From positions 7,701 through 71,700 of the forward strand of contig DIYF01000085.1 of the NCBI GenBank assembly GCA_002427745.1: 64,000 nt of DNA. The letters are read 5' to 3'. The stretch comes from Roseivirga sp. UBA6061 (GTDB taxonomy: Bacteria > Bacteroidota > Bacteroidia > Cytophagales > Cyclobacteriaceae). Below are positions 18,122-26,928 of the stretch, one piece after another. How positions within the stretch are numbered: the first letter of the stretch is position 1; the number at the start of each line of letters is the position of its first letter. The position numbers and the translations under genes are program-made. The notes below the pieces were generated by a model. That model did not search any database. It was not told where the DNA came from and saw only the letters and a list, made by a program, of their open reading frames with translations.

Positions 18122-19117
18122 CTACCTCACCTCACAAGCCATCTCATGACCGCGGTCGCTGCAACTGTTGTCGGGAGCATCTGCCTTGACAATATGGATT
18201 TGCCTGGTTTCTTTCTTGAGCACATCATGGTACATAAAATCGGTGATGAGGTCTGAGTAAACAATCATGGGCCGATCGTTCCATTCATGCCCTCCGTTGC
18301 AGCCGGTTACCATATAGTAGCCCTCTCCAATAGAGGCCAGTCGGTCGGCAATACTTCTGCCTCCATACAGTGTCAGAAAGCCGGGCGTATTATAGCCACA
18401 ATAGTGATGTGGAGCCGTTCCGTAAGGTACCAGGTTATCGCAGGTGCCATGAAAAAGCTGGGTGGGTATGGCATTGTCATTTGTGATCAGCCGATCGTTG
18501 ATCATGGCCCCTGCCATGCTGATCACACCGGCATATTTAAAACCTGCCCCGAGTGTGGCCTGAGTATCCTTTACATAAGCCGCATGTAAAACCGCCTCAG
18601 CTCCGGCACTGCTTCCTGCCAGGGTGATCATCTGAGAATCGATATTCATTGCTTCAGCATGCTTCAAAACGTACTGAGTAGCAGCATGTACATCGGCAGC
18701 GGTACCATCAAACACGTCTACCTTTCCTTCTGCCGAAAAGTCACAGCCAAAGGACTTGCCTTTTCTGAGCAGTGTATACGACATGGTAATAGCGACATAT
18801 CCTTTCTTCACCATCGTTTCACAAAAGTCAGTGTAGCGTTTTTCATCACGCTTGCCCCCGGCAAAACCTCCCCCGTGCACATAAAGGATTACGGGACGAT
18901 TAACTTCTGTATCTCCTTTAGGTCTATAAATGTCCATTTCCAGCTTTTCAGCTCCCTTGGTGAGGTAGGTGACGGTCTCCATGCTGAAGTCATTAAACAC
19001 CTGATTAAAGTAGCGTGTGCCTGTCTCCTGGGCAGACAAAGAACGGATGTTACATAACATCATTAAGAGAATAGCCGGTATACAGAGATTGACCGAAATT
19101 TTCAGAGTGCGCGTCAT
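18122..19117 (-). CDS. Secreted alpha/beta-hydrolase (esterase/lipase)
   Basis: 331 aa with an N-terminal signal peptide (about 1-30, ending LSAQ). Catalytic features: oxyanion HGGG (81-84), nucleophile elbow GSSAG with S170, acid D227 (HGTCDNLVPY) and H277 (GGHEWN). The HGGG motif and order put it with the hormone-sensitive-lipase/carboxylesterase branch. Several extra cysteines (C125, C240, C273 and two near the C-terminus) suggest disulphides, compatible with export. Substrate unknown. Confidence 0.85.
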   Translation of the reverse strand: MTRTLKISVNLCIPAILLMMLCNIRSLSAQETGTRYFNQVFNDFSMETVTYLTKGAEKLEMDIYRPKGDTEVNRPVILYVHGGGFAGGKRDEKRYTDFCETMVKKGYVAITMSYTLLRKGKSFGCDFSAEGKVDVFDGTAADVHAATQYVLKHAEAMNIDSQMITLAGSSAGAEAVLHAAYVKDTQATLGAGFKYAGVISMAGAMINDRLITNDNAIPTQLFHGTCDNLVPYGTAPHHYCGYNTPGFLTLYGGRSIADRLASIGEGYYMVTGCNGGHEWNDRPMIVYSDLITDFMYHDVLKKETRQIHIVKADAPDNSCSDRGHEMACEVR

Positions 19118-19241
19118 CTGATAAAGTGGTTAAAAGGAAAAAATTTACAACAAGTTCACTCTTAAGTTAAGCCAGATTATTGGCTGCACACAGTTTCGGC
19201 ATGTCAAATCTGAGGAACGCGACTTTTATCGTATGAATGGT

Positions 19242-22200
19242 CTACTGAATAATAACCTTGAAAACCCGGGTGCTCCCGTCAGCATTGGTAATTCTTACCA
19301 GATGAAGGCCCTTACTCAGAGAGGCAGTAGGTACTTCTACCCTGGTTTGTTTTCTTTCTGCCTCAGGGGTTCTGCGGTACTTTAGCCTGCCTCCCGTTTC
19401 ATATACCTCAACCAGCGCAGGCCGAAGCTGCGAGGGGTTAAAGCCGATCCAAAGTGAAGTGCCTGTTTTTAAAGGATTCGGATAAAGTTTGTAGGTGTAC
19501 TCTCTCTCTTCAGGTTCCAGGAATACGGACAGGAACTCTGACGGAACGGAGCTACCATCAAAATCGGTTTGTCTGAGCCTGTAAAACGATCGGCCCGACA
19601 ATGGTTTTTGATCAGTGTACTGATAGCTCAAAAGTCCGGTACTGTTGCCTGCTCCGGCCACAATGGCGATGTCCTCTATGTTGATGCCATCTGCACTTCT
19701 TTCAATAGTAAAGTGGCTGTTATTCGTTTCTGAAGCCGTTTGCCAAATGAGTTTCACTGTGTTGTCTTCAGTCTTTTCCACACGAAAATCCACCAGTTCG
19801 ATAGGAAGCGGAGTCGCCACCAGATCAGTGGAAGCCAGCGTAAAGTAAACATTGTCAGTCAATCCTGTTACGTTATCAAAGCGATAGGTATTGCTACCGT
19901 CATCTATAGCTCCGGTCACCTGTGTAGCTCCGGTGGCAAAAGTCCCGTCCGAATCAATCAACAAAACCAGATCTGAGGCAACCACGCTTCCCAGTCCGGT
20001 CAGGTCAAATGTGATATCAACCCCTCCTACATCCACGGCTACTGCCGATCTGTTTACCTCACTGACCCGCCAAACCCGCTCGAAACGCGCGGAAACACCT
20101 CCGGGTACATCGGAGTTTGTGGCTGCCAATGCTGCATTATCATGGCCCCACATCAGAAACTCTTCATCGTCCAGGTCCTGTGGGTCATTGATGCGTACAA
20201 TACCAGACCCTTTAGCATCGAGATGCAGGTCAGATGAGCTGATGCGTCCTATACCGGCTACTTCAAAGTCATAGTCTCCGTTATCATCCTGATCATAGAC
20301 ATCGTTCGCTGTCAGAGCAACATTATACTTGGCCGACAGGTAGTTTTGAACAATGATGCTGTTGGTCGTATTCAGACTCTGATTGTAAATGATAATTTCT
20401 GCAAAATCGCCCTCATGGGCCTGAGAGGCATCATAGCTTCCATTGATGGCGTCCTGCTCTCCGGCTACTGCCAGGGTTCCTCCCGGGGTAAATGAAGTAC
20501 CTGTGCCGGCTGTTCCTGTAAAGCTCTGGGTGCCATCTTTCCATACTTCCAGGGCCCCGTCACTGCTCTGCCAGTTGACATTAGCGATATGAAAACTGTT
20601 GTCATTAAAGCTCACTGAGGAATTGGTACTGCTGGATCTGAAAAACTGGAGGCTGTTACTGCTGAAGAGCAGAAAGTCATTGTTAGTAGCAGAGCTGGCG
20701 TAGGAAAGCAAGCCATCGCTACTGTCAGTAGTTCTGTTCACATACAAGGCACTGATAGCATCAGTGGGAAAGTTGCTGAAACTATTATGCACTAACCGGC
20801 CATTGGCCTGCTCAAAACGTACCACTGGCTGACTATTGAGTACACTGCCGTAATATCTTGGTGTGAAAGAGTTATCCCCCTGCGTCAAATCATGAGAGTT
20901 GCCGGAAAAATCAGACCAGGTATTGATATCTGTACCATCTGATACAACAGCCAGTTCTTCCGGGCGAACCCAAAGTACATTGGTAGAAGTACCCCCGACT
21001 CCACCGGGGCCGGTAAAACTAAAAACAGCATTGTTGACAATGGTGTACGTATGAACTGTATTAGTACCGAGTGTTGCACCTGTAGGAGCAGAAAGGGTCA
21101 GTATCATAGTTTCTGAAAGCTCTTCCACTACATCATTAACAATTACCGCATTGATGTTGGTGGTGGTACTGCCGGCCGAGATGGTTACCGTACCATCGGC
21201 AAGTGTATAATCTGTACCTCCCCCGGTAGCGGTACCCGAGAGGGTAAAAGAAGCCGAAGCATCCACAGCGGATGCTGTATTCAGGTCTACCTGAATGGCC
21301 ACAGATGTGACAGTTTCTGATCCGCTGGCACTGCTTGTGTTAAACTGGATTTCAGGAGCCGAATCATCATTCGTGATCGTATAGGTATGCGTGATAAATC
21401 CTGTTCCGCCAAAAGGCATGGTATTGTCCAGGTTACAGTTTACCGGATTGGATAGGGTGATGATAATGGTTTCGCTGGTTTCGTACAGGGATTCGTTGTT
21501 GATGGAAATATTAAAAGAGCCGGTGGTGACACCCGCCACGAAATTGACCGTACCGGAAGCCAGTGTAAAGTCCGTTCCTCCACCTGTTGCTGTACCTCCC
21601 GTAACCGAATAATCAACGCTGGAGGGGTTGACTAAATCTACCTCACTCAGGCTTACTCCTACATTAACACTGGTCACCGTTTCTGATCCACTGCCCGTCT
21701 CTGCATCGAAAGAGACTTTACGCGTATTGTCATTGTCTTCAATGGAGTAAGTATGCACAGTATTTGTGCCCAGGTTGATACCTGCCGAAGGATTGTCAAG
21801 TGTAGCTGTGAGGCTTTCATTGCTTTCCGGGTCGCCATCATCCGCAATGGTAATGGTATATGTGGTAGAGCTGTTGCCTGCTGTGATGGTGACAGTACTG
21901 CTGGTCAATGCCGTATAGTCATCCACCACCGTAGTCGTTACATCCGCGGTGGTGACATCTGCCGTGCGGCTGCTGGCTGTTATAAAGTTCAGACTCACTT
22001 CGATAGTCGCATTGGCACTCTCCTCCCCTGAAGAAGAGGTCTCGGTATGTTGAATCGTAGGTCGCACCGCTGCAATTGCCACATAGTCGCCATCATTAAA
22101 ATCTACACCCGTTACTGTATACTCGGTGCCGGCAGAAAGCGTCATTTCATAAACACTGGCACCACTGCTAAAATCTCCGTCTGCATCTACCATAAGCGCA

Positions 22201-23306
22201 TACAGCGTATGATTGACCGGCAGTGCAGGCATGGCACTGGTTTCCACCACAAAATCGATAGTACCTACATCACCTGTTTCATCAAGACGCCATTCGCGTG
22301 CCAGTCTCTGGATATCTGTACCACCATCGGGTGCTTCTGTCGTGGTCCATGCGGAGGTGGCATCTCCATCATCATGTCCGAAAAGCAGGTACTCCTGATC
22401 GGCATTAAGACCACTGGCATTCTCAATCTGAAGAATATCAGCCGACCTGGCAGCGGTATGTTCATTGCTGACTGCTTCTCTGCCAATACCCGCTACATCA
22501 TGGGGGTGGGTGGTTTCGTAAGCAAAACGGTCATTGGAAATAGTGAGGGCGTACTTGGCTGCCAGATAATTGCTCACTATAATGTGCTGCGCCTGATTAA
22601 GGAATGTGTTAAACACAATCACCTCAGAAAAATCTCCGGAATGTGCCTGTGACGCAGCATATCCCCCGTCCTGGGAGTCCTGCTCTGCCCCGATCGCCAT
22701 ACTTCCTCCTGCTGTAATGGAAGTACCTGTTCTGAATCCTGTATTGCTAAAATCTCTCGAGCCGTCCTTCCATACCTCCACACTGCCGTCACTACTCTGC
22801 CATCCTGCATTGACAATATGGAAAGATCCGTCATTGAATGATACTCCGGAAGCCGTGTTGGTTCCCCTGAAGACATTGAGGTTATTACTACGGAAAAGCA
22901 GGAAGTCATTGTCACTTCCTGAGCTGGCATATGAGATAACACCATCCTCGCTGTCCGTAGTGCTGTTTACATAAATGGCGGTAATGGAAGTGGTAGGAAA
23001 CCCCGTAAAGCTGGTTCTCCGTACTCTGCCGTTTGATTTGTTGAAGCGGACTACCGGTAAACCATTGATAACTCCTGTCTGGTATACAGGACTGAAAGTA
23101 GAGCTGGGAGCTGTGAAGGTATTACTGTTGCCGGAAGCATCAGACCAGGTCAGGATATCATCTCCATTTATAAGTCCGGTGAGCTCATCAGCTTTGAGCC
23201 ATACCACATTGGTACTGCCGGAACCCACGCCACCCGGACCAGTCTGAGCGACTAGTGAAAATGACCATATACATAACAGTGAAAGGAATAAAAACTTTAT
23301 CCGCAT
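19242..23306 (-). CDS. Giant secreted Calx-beta protein with T9SS sorting domain
   Basis: 1354 aa. Signal peptide 1-20. Two copies of a ~380-residue module start with TGPGGVG (about 22 and 800) and carry WSDASGNSN / WSDFSGNSH, WQSSDGSVEVWKDG / WQSSDGALEVWKDG and VAGIGR signatures, resembling LamG-like lectin folds. Between them lie three Calx-beta repeats (about 425-790; SGSETVTSV, GTATGGGTDFTLASGTV). After the second module comes a fibronectin-like stretch (LPIELVDFRVEKTEDN) and a C-terminal type IX sorting domain, with YPNP near 1275 and HLVRITNADGSTRVFKVIIQ at the end. Exported by T9SS and probably attached to the surface; adhesion or glycan binding is inferred. Confidence 0.9.
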   Translation of the reverse strand: MRIKFLFLSLLCIWSFSLVAQTGPGGVGSGSTNVVWLKADELTGLINGDDILTWSDASGNSNTFTAPSSTFSPVYQTGVINGLPVVRFNKSNGRVRRTSFTGFPTTSITAIYVNSTTDSEDGVISYASSGSDNDFLLFRSNNLNVFRGTNTASGVSFNDGSFHIVNAGWQSSDGSVEVWKDGSRDFSNTGFRTGTSITAGGSMAIGAEQDSQDGGYAASQAHSGDFSEVIVFNTFLNQAQHIIVSNYLAAKYALTISNDRFAYETTHPHDVAGIGREAVSNEHTAARSADILQIENASGLNADQEYLLFGHDDGDATSAWTTTEAPDGGTDIQRLAREWRLDETGDVGTIDFVVETSAMPALPVNHTLYALMVDADGDFSSGASVYEMTLSAGTEYTVTGVDFNDGDYVAIAAVRPTIQHTETSSSGEESANATIEVSLNFITASSRTADVTTADVTTTVVDDYTALTSSTVTITAGNSSTTYTITIADDGDPESNESLTATLDNPSAGINLGTNTVHTYSIEDNDNTRKVSFDAETGSGSETVTSVNVGVSLSEVDLVNPSSVDYSVTGGTATGGGTDFTLASGTVNFVAGVTTGSFNISINNESLYETSETIIITLSNPVNCNLDNTMPFGGTGFITHTYTITNDDSAPEIQFNTSSASGSETVTSVAIQVDLNTASAVDASASFTLSGTATGGGTDYTLADGTVTISAGSTTTNINAVIVNDVVEELSETMILTLSAPTGATLGTNTVHTYTIVNNAVFSFTGPGGVGGTSTNVLWVRPEELAVVSDGTDINTWSDFSGNSHDLTQGDNSFTPRYYGSVLNSQPVVRFEQANGRLVHNSFSNFPTDAISALYVNRTTDSSDGLLSYASSATNNDFLLFSSNSLQFFRSSSTNSSVSFNDNSFHIANVNWQSSDGALEVWKDGTQSFTGTAGTGTSFTPGGTLAVAGEQDAINGSYDASQAHEGDFAEIIIYNQSLNTTNSIIVQNYLSAKYNVALTANDVYDQDDNGDYDFEVAGIGRISSSDLHLDAKGSGIVRINDPQDLDDEEFLMWGHDNAALAATNSDVPGGVSARFERVWRVSEVNRSAVAVDVGGVDITFDLTGLGSVVASDLVLLIDSDGTFATGATQVTGAIDDGSNTYRFDNVTGLTDNVYFTLASTDLVATPLPIELVDFRVEKTEDNTVKLIWQTASETNNSHFTIERSADGINIEDIAIVAGAGNSTGLLSYQYTDQKPLSGRSFYRLRQTDFDGSSVPSEFLSVFLEPEEREYTYKLYPNPLKTGTSLWIGFNPSQLRPALVEVYETGGRLKYRRTPEAERKQTRVEVPTASLSKGLHLVRITNADGSTRVFKVIIQ

Positions 23307-23819
23307 TGGATTACTCTACCCTCAAAAAACCAAAACCCCTAAGCGAAAAACCCCGAAAGCCGTATAAAGGAGTAGTAAACTTTATCAACGACCATCAAAG
23401 TCTGTCTCAGACCAGAATTATTATCTATTGGTATCGAGGTTTTGCAGGGTATATGCCCTACGGAGATTAACTTATTTTATAACGCTAGTATATGCATACT
23501 AAGTATTGCGAGCAAGAATAATCACATCAAAAATTAGCTAACCACATACAATATGACTGGAAACAAGCAAAAATTAAGCAGTTGCTGACTTTCAATACAA
23601 ACGATTGCACAACTCCCGTTACTTCGGTTATTTCCGGTCATTTTTCGGACAAAAAAACTGTAACAAAGTGACCAAAGCTCCGTTGGACATCTAGCCGAAA
23701 TAAGTAAAGGCTGTGAGACACTCCAACCTTTCAAAAAGAAGTAGTGTCTTTAGCTTGTATAAATACCTTTTTTGGTACGTAATTTGCCACCAGAGCACTA
23801 GTCAATCATTAAACCCACT
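23307..23819. other. Intergenic region, divergent promoters
   Basis: 513 bp between the Calx-beta gene and the beta-barrel gene. The minus-strand leader of the giant gene has runs of G (GGGG, GGGG, GG, GGG within 23310-23350), which could fold oddly. AGTATATGCATACT (23487-23500) is a small palindrome. GGTCA (23636) pairs with TGACC (23669) in a weak hairpin. TATAAATACCTTTT (23758-23771) may be a -7 region for the rightward gene. Nothing coding. Confidence 0.4.
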
Positions 23820-24419
23820 ATGAAACTTCGTTTAAGTATCACAGCACTTTTTGTGTTGTTTTTTAATTTCACCTCGAACGCCCAAAACTATCACTTAGGT
23901 CTGAGACTGGGCTACACTCAATCCAGCCTGAATGCAAGCAGTCCTTCGGCTATCTCCCTGAAAGACCGTCAGTCTTTTGGTATTGGTCTGGTACATACTA
24001 TCAGGCCCTACCAGTCTAAATTCGGTGTTTCGATAGAGACAGGTTACGTACTGAAGGGTACACGTATTGATAACGAATCGCTGGATTACCGTCTGCACTA
24101 TATAAATGCCCCTATTCTGTTTGACTTCTACCCTACCGAGAAGCTGAAACTGAGCATAGGACCTGAACTTGGTTTTCTGGCCGATGCCCGCAACCGACTT
24201 ACTGACAGTACCAGCGTAACACTGGAAGATATTTACGAGGAGCGCTGGGATGTCTCAGGTACCCTGAGTGTAAGTTATGCCCTCGATTTTTTCCTGGATA
24301 TAGGAGCCCGATACAACCGCAGCTTTTCCAAATTCAGAACCCCTGATAATAATCTGAACAGAATCGATCAGCACTCTGAGTATTTTCAGATTTTCCTGGC
24401 CTTTAAAATCGCCAATTAG
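23820..24419 (+). CDS. Outer-membrane beta-barrel protein (PorT/OMP_b-brl type)
   Basis: 199 aa; signal peptide about 1-21 (FFNFTSNAQ). The remainder alternates polar and hydrophobic residues in strand-length blocks (YHLGLRLGYTQSS, FGVSIETGYVLKG, LKLSIGPELGFLADA, FLDIGARYNRSF) and ends FQIFLAFKIAN, typical of an eight-stranded small barrel (PF13568-like). These are common porin-family or T9SS-associated proteins; a specific role is not indicated. Convergent with the OmpA-like gene. Confidence 0.8.
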   Translation: MKLRLSITALFVLFFNFTSNAQNYHLGLRLGYTQSSLNASSPSAISLKDRQSFGIGLVHTIRPYQSKFGVSIETGYVLKGTRIDNESLDYRLHYINAPILFDFYPTEKLKLSIGPELGFLADARNRLTDSTSVTLEDIYEERWDVSGTLSVSYALDFFLDIGARYNRSFSKFRTPDNNLNRIDQHSEYFQIFLAFKIAN

Positions 24420-24487
24420 GAACTGTAAAAAGGAGCTGTCTGCTGGTATCGGAACGAACCGGACGCAGGTATATCAAAGAGGTAAGG

Positions 24488-24901
24488 TCAGATGGCCAGC
24501 CAGAGAATGATGTCTACCCTGCGATTCATGCGCCTGCCATACCAGGTGGAATTGTCGTAAACGGGATTGAAAAGGCCAAAATCTCTGATTTCGATCATAT
24601 CTCTTTCCAGCTTTTCATTTTCTATAAGCACTTCTATCACAGATTCGCTACGCATTTCTGAGAGCCATTCGTTGTACTCGGCACCACCGATATTATCGGT
24701 ATGGCTGTGCACTGTAATGATGTAGTTGTGAAGGTTGGGTACAGAATCAAGAAAATGCTTTAGCTTTTCTTCCTGCTCATAGTCTACATAGAAACTGCCC
24801 CCGCCAAAGTAGATACTCCTGACAAAAGAAGGCTCACCGAACTGCTGCGCCTGAGAAAGCGCAACGGAACAGATCATACATAAAGCCAACAGGAATCGCA
24901 T
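24488..24901 (-). CDS. OmpA-like periplasmic protein
   Basis: 137 aa. Signal peptide 1-18. The rest is a single OmpA C-terminal-like domain: SIYFGGGSFYVD, HSHTDNIGGAEYNEWLSEMR and RMNRRVDIIL, with the TD..G...N..LS..R peptidoglycan-binding pattern. Unlike full OmpA it has no beta-barrel and no lipobox, so it would be a soluble periplasmic domain. Conserved arginines of the diaminopimelate site (R..RVDI) are present. Confidence 0.85.
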   Translation of the reverse strand: MRFLLALCMICSVALSQAQQFGEPSFVRSIYFGGGSFYVDYEQEEKLKHFLDSVPNLHNYIITVHSHTDNIGGAEYNEWLSEMRSESVIEVLIENEKLERDMIEIRDFGLFNPVYDNSTWYGRRMNRRVDIILWLAI

Positions 24902-25045
24902 TATCAGTAAGTTATTTCATAAAAACGACTTATGCACGTATCCGTTTCGGATTACGGTCATCAATTGCATATTTTGTGATGGTTGGTTAACGGATCGGAC
25001 CATTCGGGTTTTCAATGTCTACCAACCGACACTAATAAACGACAC

Positions 25046-25534
25046 GTGAAAGAGCTAATTGTTGTAATGGGCATTTCAGGCTGTGGCAAATCGACTGTAG
25101 GCGCAGGCCTGGCCAAACGCCTGGAGGTACCTTTTCTGGATGCTGATGATTTTCATCCTACTGAAAACATTAAGAAAATGAGCCGGGGTCAGGCCCTGAC
25201 TGACGATGACCGCTGGCCCTGGCTGGGTGCCATTGTGCAGTTTGTGCTGGATTCTCACAGACAACGCATGGTATTGGGCTGTTCGGCTTTAAAAGAATCT
25301 TACCGCCAGTACCTGGGGCAAAGACTTCGACTCAAACTCCTGTTTCTGGAGCTCAACCGGCAGGAGGCCATTCAGCGGCTGGAAGCCCGGAAAGATCATT
25401 TTATGCCGGTCTCCCTCATTGATTCTCAGCTTGACACGCTGGAGCCTCCTGTAGAAGCCTTGAAAGTAAAAGCGATTACTCCTGTGGAAGAGATTGTAAA
25501 TGTCGCGGTTGAACACTTCAGCCATTCCGAATAA
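25046..25534 (+). CDS. gntK: Gluconokinase
   Basis: 162 aa, phosphorylates gluconate to 6-phosphogluconate. Walker A GISGCGKS at 9-16, then FLDADDFHP (substrate site), DDRWPWL and CSALKESYRQYL, all hallmarks of the GntK-type family. The GTG at 25046 is preferred because it gives the family's usual length and N-terminus (VKELIVVMGISG); the open frame extends upstream only from a TTG with unrelated sequence. The GntP permease gene follows after 29 bp, so the pair takes up and phosphorylates gluconate. Confidence 0.9.
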   Translation: MKELIVVMGISGCGKSTVGAGLAKRLEVPFLDADDFHPTENIKKMSRGQALTDDDRWPWLGAIVQFVLDSHRQRMVLGCSALKESYRQYLGQRLRLKLLFLELNRQEAIQRLEARKDHFMPVSLIDSQLDTLEPPVEALKVKAITPVEEIVNVAVEHFSHSE

Positions 25535-25563
25535 ATCTCTATCTTCTGGGCTCATTTTTTCCC

Positions 25564-26916
25564 ATGAACGAACTACAACTGGTCTTCGCTATTCTGTCAG
25601 GCATCGCCCTGCTGTTATTACTCATCATTCGTGTTAAGCTCAATGCCTTTCTCTCACTGCTCATTACCAGTATCTGGGTGGGTATCATGGCTGGCCTGAG
25701 TCTTGATCTGGTGATAGAATCTATCAGCAAGGGAATGGGGAATACCCTGGCTTTTGTGGCCACTATTGTAGGGCTTGGAGCTATTTTCGGAGCGCTGCTG
25801 GAGCATTCAGGCGGAGCCCAGGGACTGGCCAAATACCTACTGGAAAAGGGAGGAGAACAAAAGTCCAGGCTGGCCCTGCTCGTCACGGGATTTATCGTGT
25901 CTATTCCGGTATTTTTTGATGTGGGAATTATCATCCTCTTTCCGATTGTTAAGGCGCTGGCAAGAAAAGCCAAAGAGAATGTCTTGTACTATGCCCTTCC
26001 CCTACTCACAGGCCTGGCAGTAACTCACAGCTTTATCCCCCCTACTCCCGGGCCCGTGGCCGTGGCCGACATTCTCAAGGTAGACCTGGGTTATGCCATT
26101 GTAGTGGGCGTGTTACTGGGCTTACCCGTGGCACTCTTCTGCGGGTTGGTTCTAAGTAAAAAGATCACGCCTGAACAACCTGATCAGGATGATACGCAGG
26201 GGGACGCTGAGGAGCTGGACACCAGCTATGATCCGGGGCTGATCAAAATGATCTTTCTGGTACTCGGCCTGCCCATCGGTTTTATTCTGCTTGGTTCTTT
26301 CCTCAACACACTGGCCAGCGAAGGTGTGATTGAGCAGGCAGGTTACATCGATGTACTGAGTTTTATCGGGCACCCTTTTGTAGCCCTGATTATTGCCACT
26401 CTGATGGCGCTGTACTTTCTGGGTGTAAAACGAGGGGCTACCCGCCAGGAGCTTTTTGATGTAAGCAACCGTTCTCTCGGCCCTGCCGGGTCCATCATTC
26501 TTATTACCGGTGCAGGAGGCGTACTAAAGCAGATGATGATCAATACCGGTATTGGCGATATGATTGGCTCTGCCATGGAATCTTCAGGAATGTCTGTGGT
26601 ACTACTCGCCTACCTGGTGGCCGTACTGGTAAGAATCATGCAGGGCTCTGCCACCGTAGCCATGCTAACCGCTGCAGGTATTGTTTCAGCTGTTATTGCA
26701 GATATGCAGCTGCTTATGCTGGATAAAACACTGGTGATGATGGCTATTGCTGCCGGATCCATTATACTGTCACATGTCAATGACAGTGGTTTCTGGCTGG
26801 TCAACCGCTACCTGAACCACTCTGTACAGCAAACACTCAGATCCTGGACCATTCAATCCACCATGATCTCTGTATTCAGCTTTATACTGATTTTGCTGGC
26901 AAGCCTTGTTTTCTAA
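25564..26916 (+). CDS. gntP: GntP-family gluconate:H+ symporter
   Basis: 450 aa, the usual length, with about 12-14 membrane helices. Diagnostic segments: GMGNTLAFVATIVGLGAIFGA, FFDVGIIILFPI, HSFIPPTPGPVAVA, ITGAGGVLKQMM, MQGSATVAMLTAAGI and HVNDSGFWLV. Sits 29 bp after gluconokinase in one operon, which supports gluconate as substrate. Converges on the permease gene at 26929 with only 12 bp between stops. Confidence 0.92.
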   Translation: MNELQLVFAILSGIALLLLLIIRVKLNAFLSLLITSIWVGIMAGLSLDLVIESISKGMGNTLAFVATIVGLGAIFGALLEHSGGAQGLAKYLLEKGGEQKSRLALLVTGFIVSIPVFFDVGIIILFPIVKALARKAKENVLYYALPLLTGLAVTHSFIPPTPGPVAVADILKVDLGYAIVVGVLLGLPVALFCGLVLSKKITPEQPDQDDTQGDAEELDTSYDPGLIKMIFLVLGLPIGFILLGSFLNTLASEGVIEQAGYIDVLSFIGHPFVALIIATLMALYFLGVKRGATRQELFDVSNRSLGPAGSIILITGAGGVLKQMMINTGIGDMIGSAMESSGMSVVLLAYLVAVLVRIMQGSATVAMLTAAGIVSAVIADMQLLMLDKTLVMMAIAAGSIILSHVNDSGFWLVNRYLNHSVQQTLRSWTIQSTMISVFSFILILLASLVF

Positions 26917-26928
26917 GCCGCTGTATCC

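Noticed and set aside
22047..22652. 201-residue plus-strand frame
   Set aside because: Opposite the Calx-beta giant gene; composition typical of an antisense shadow.
23310..23350. G-quadruplex in the Calx-beta leader
   Set aside because: G-runs are uneven (4, 4, 2, 3) with long loops; too weak to report as a finding.
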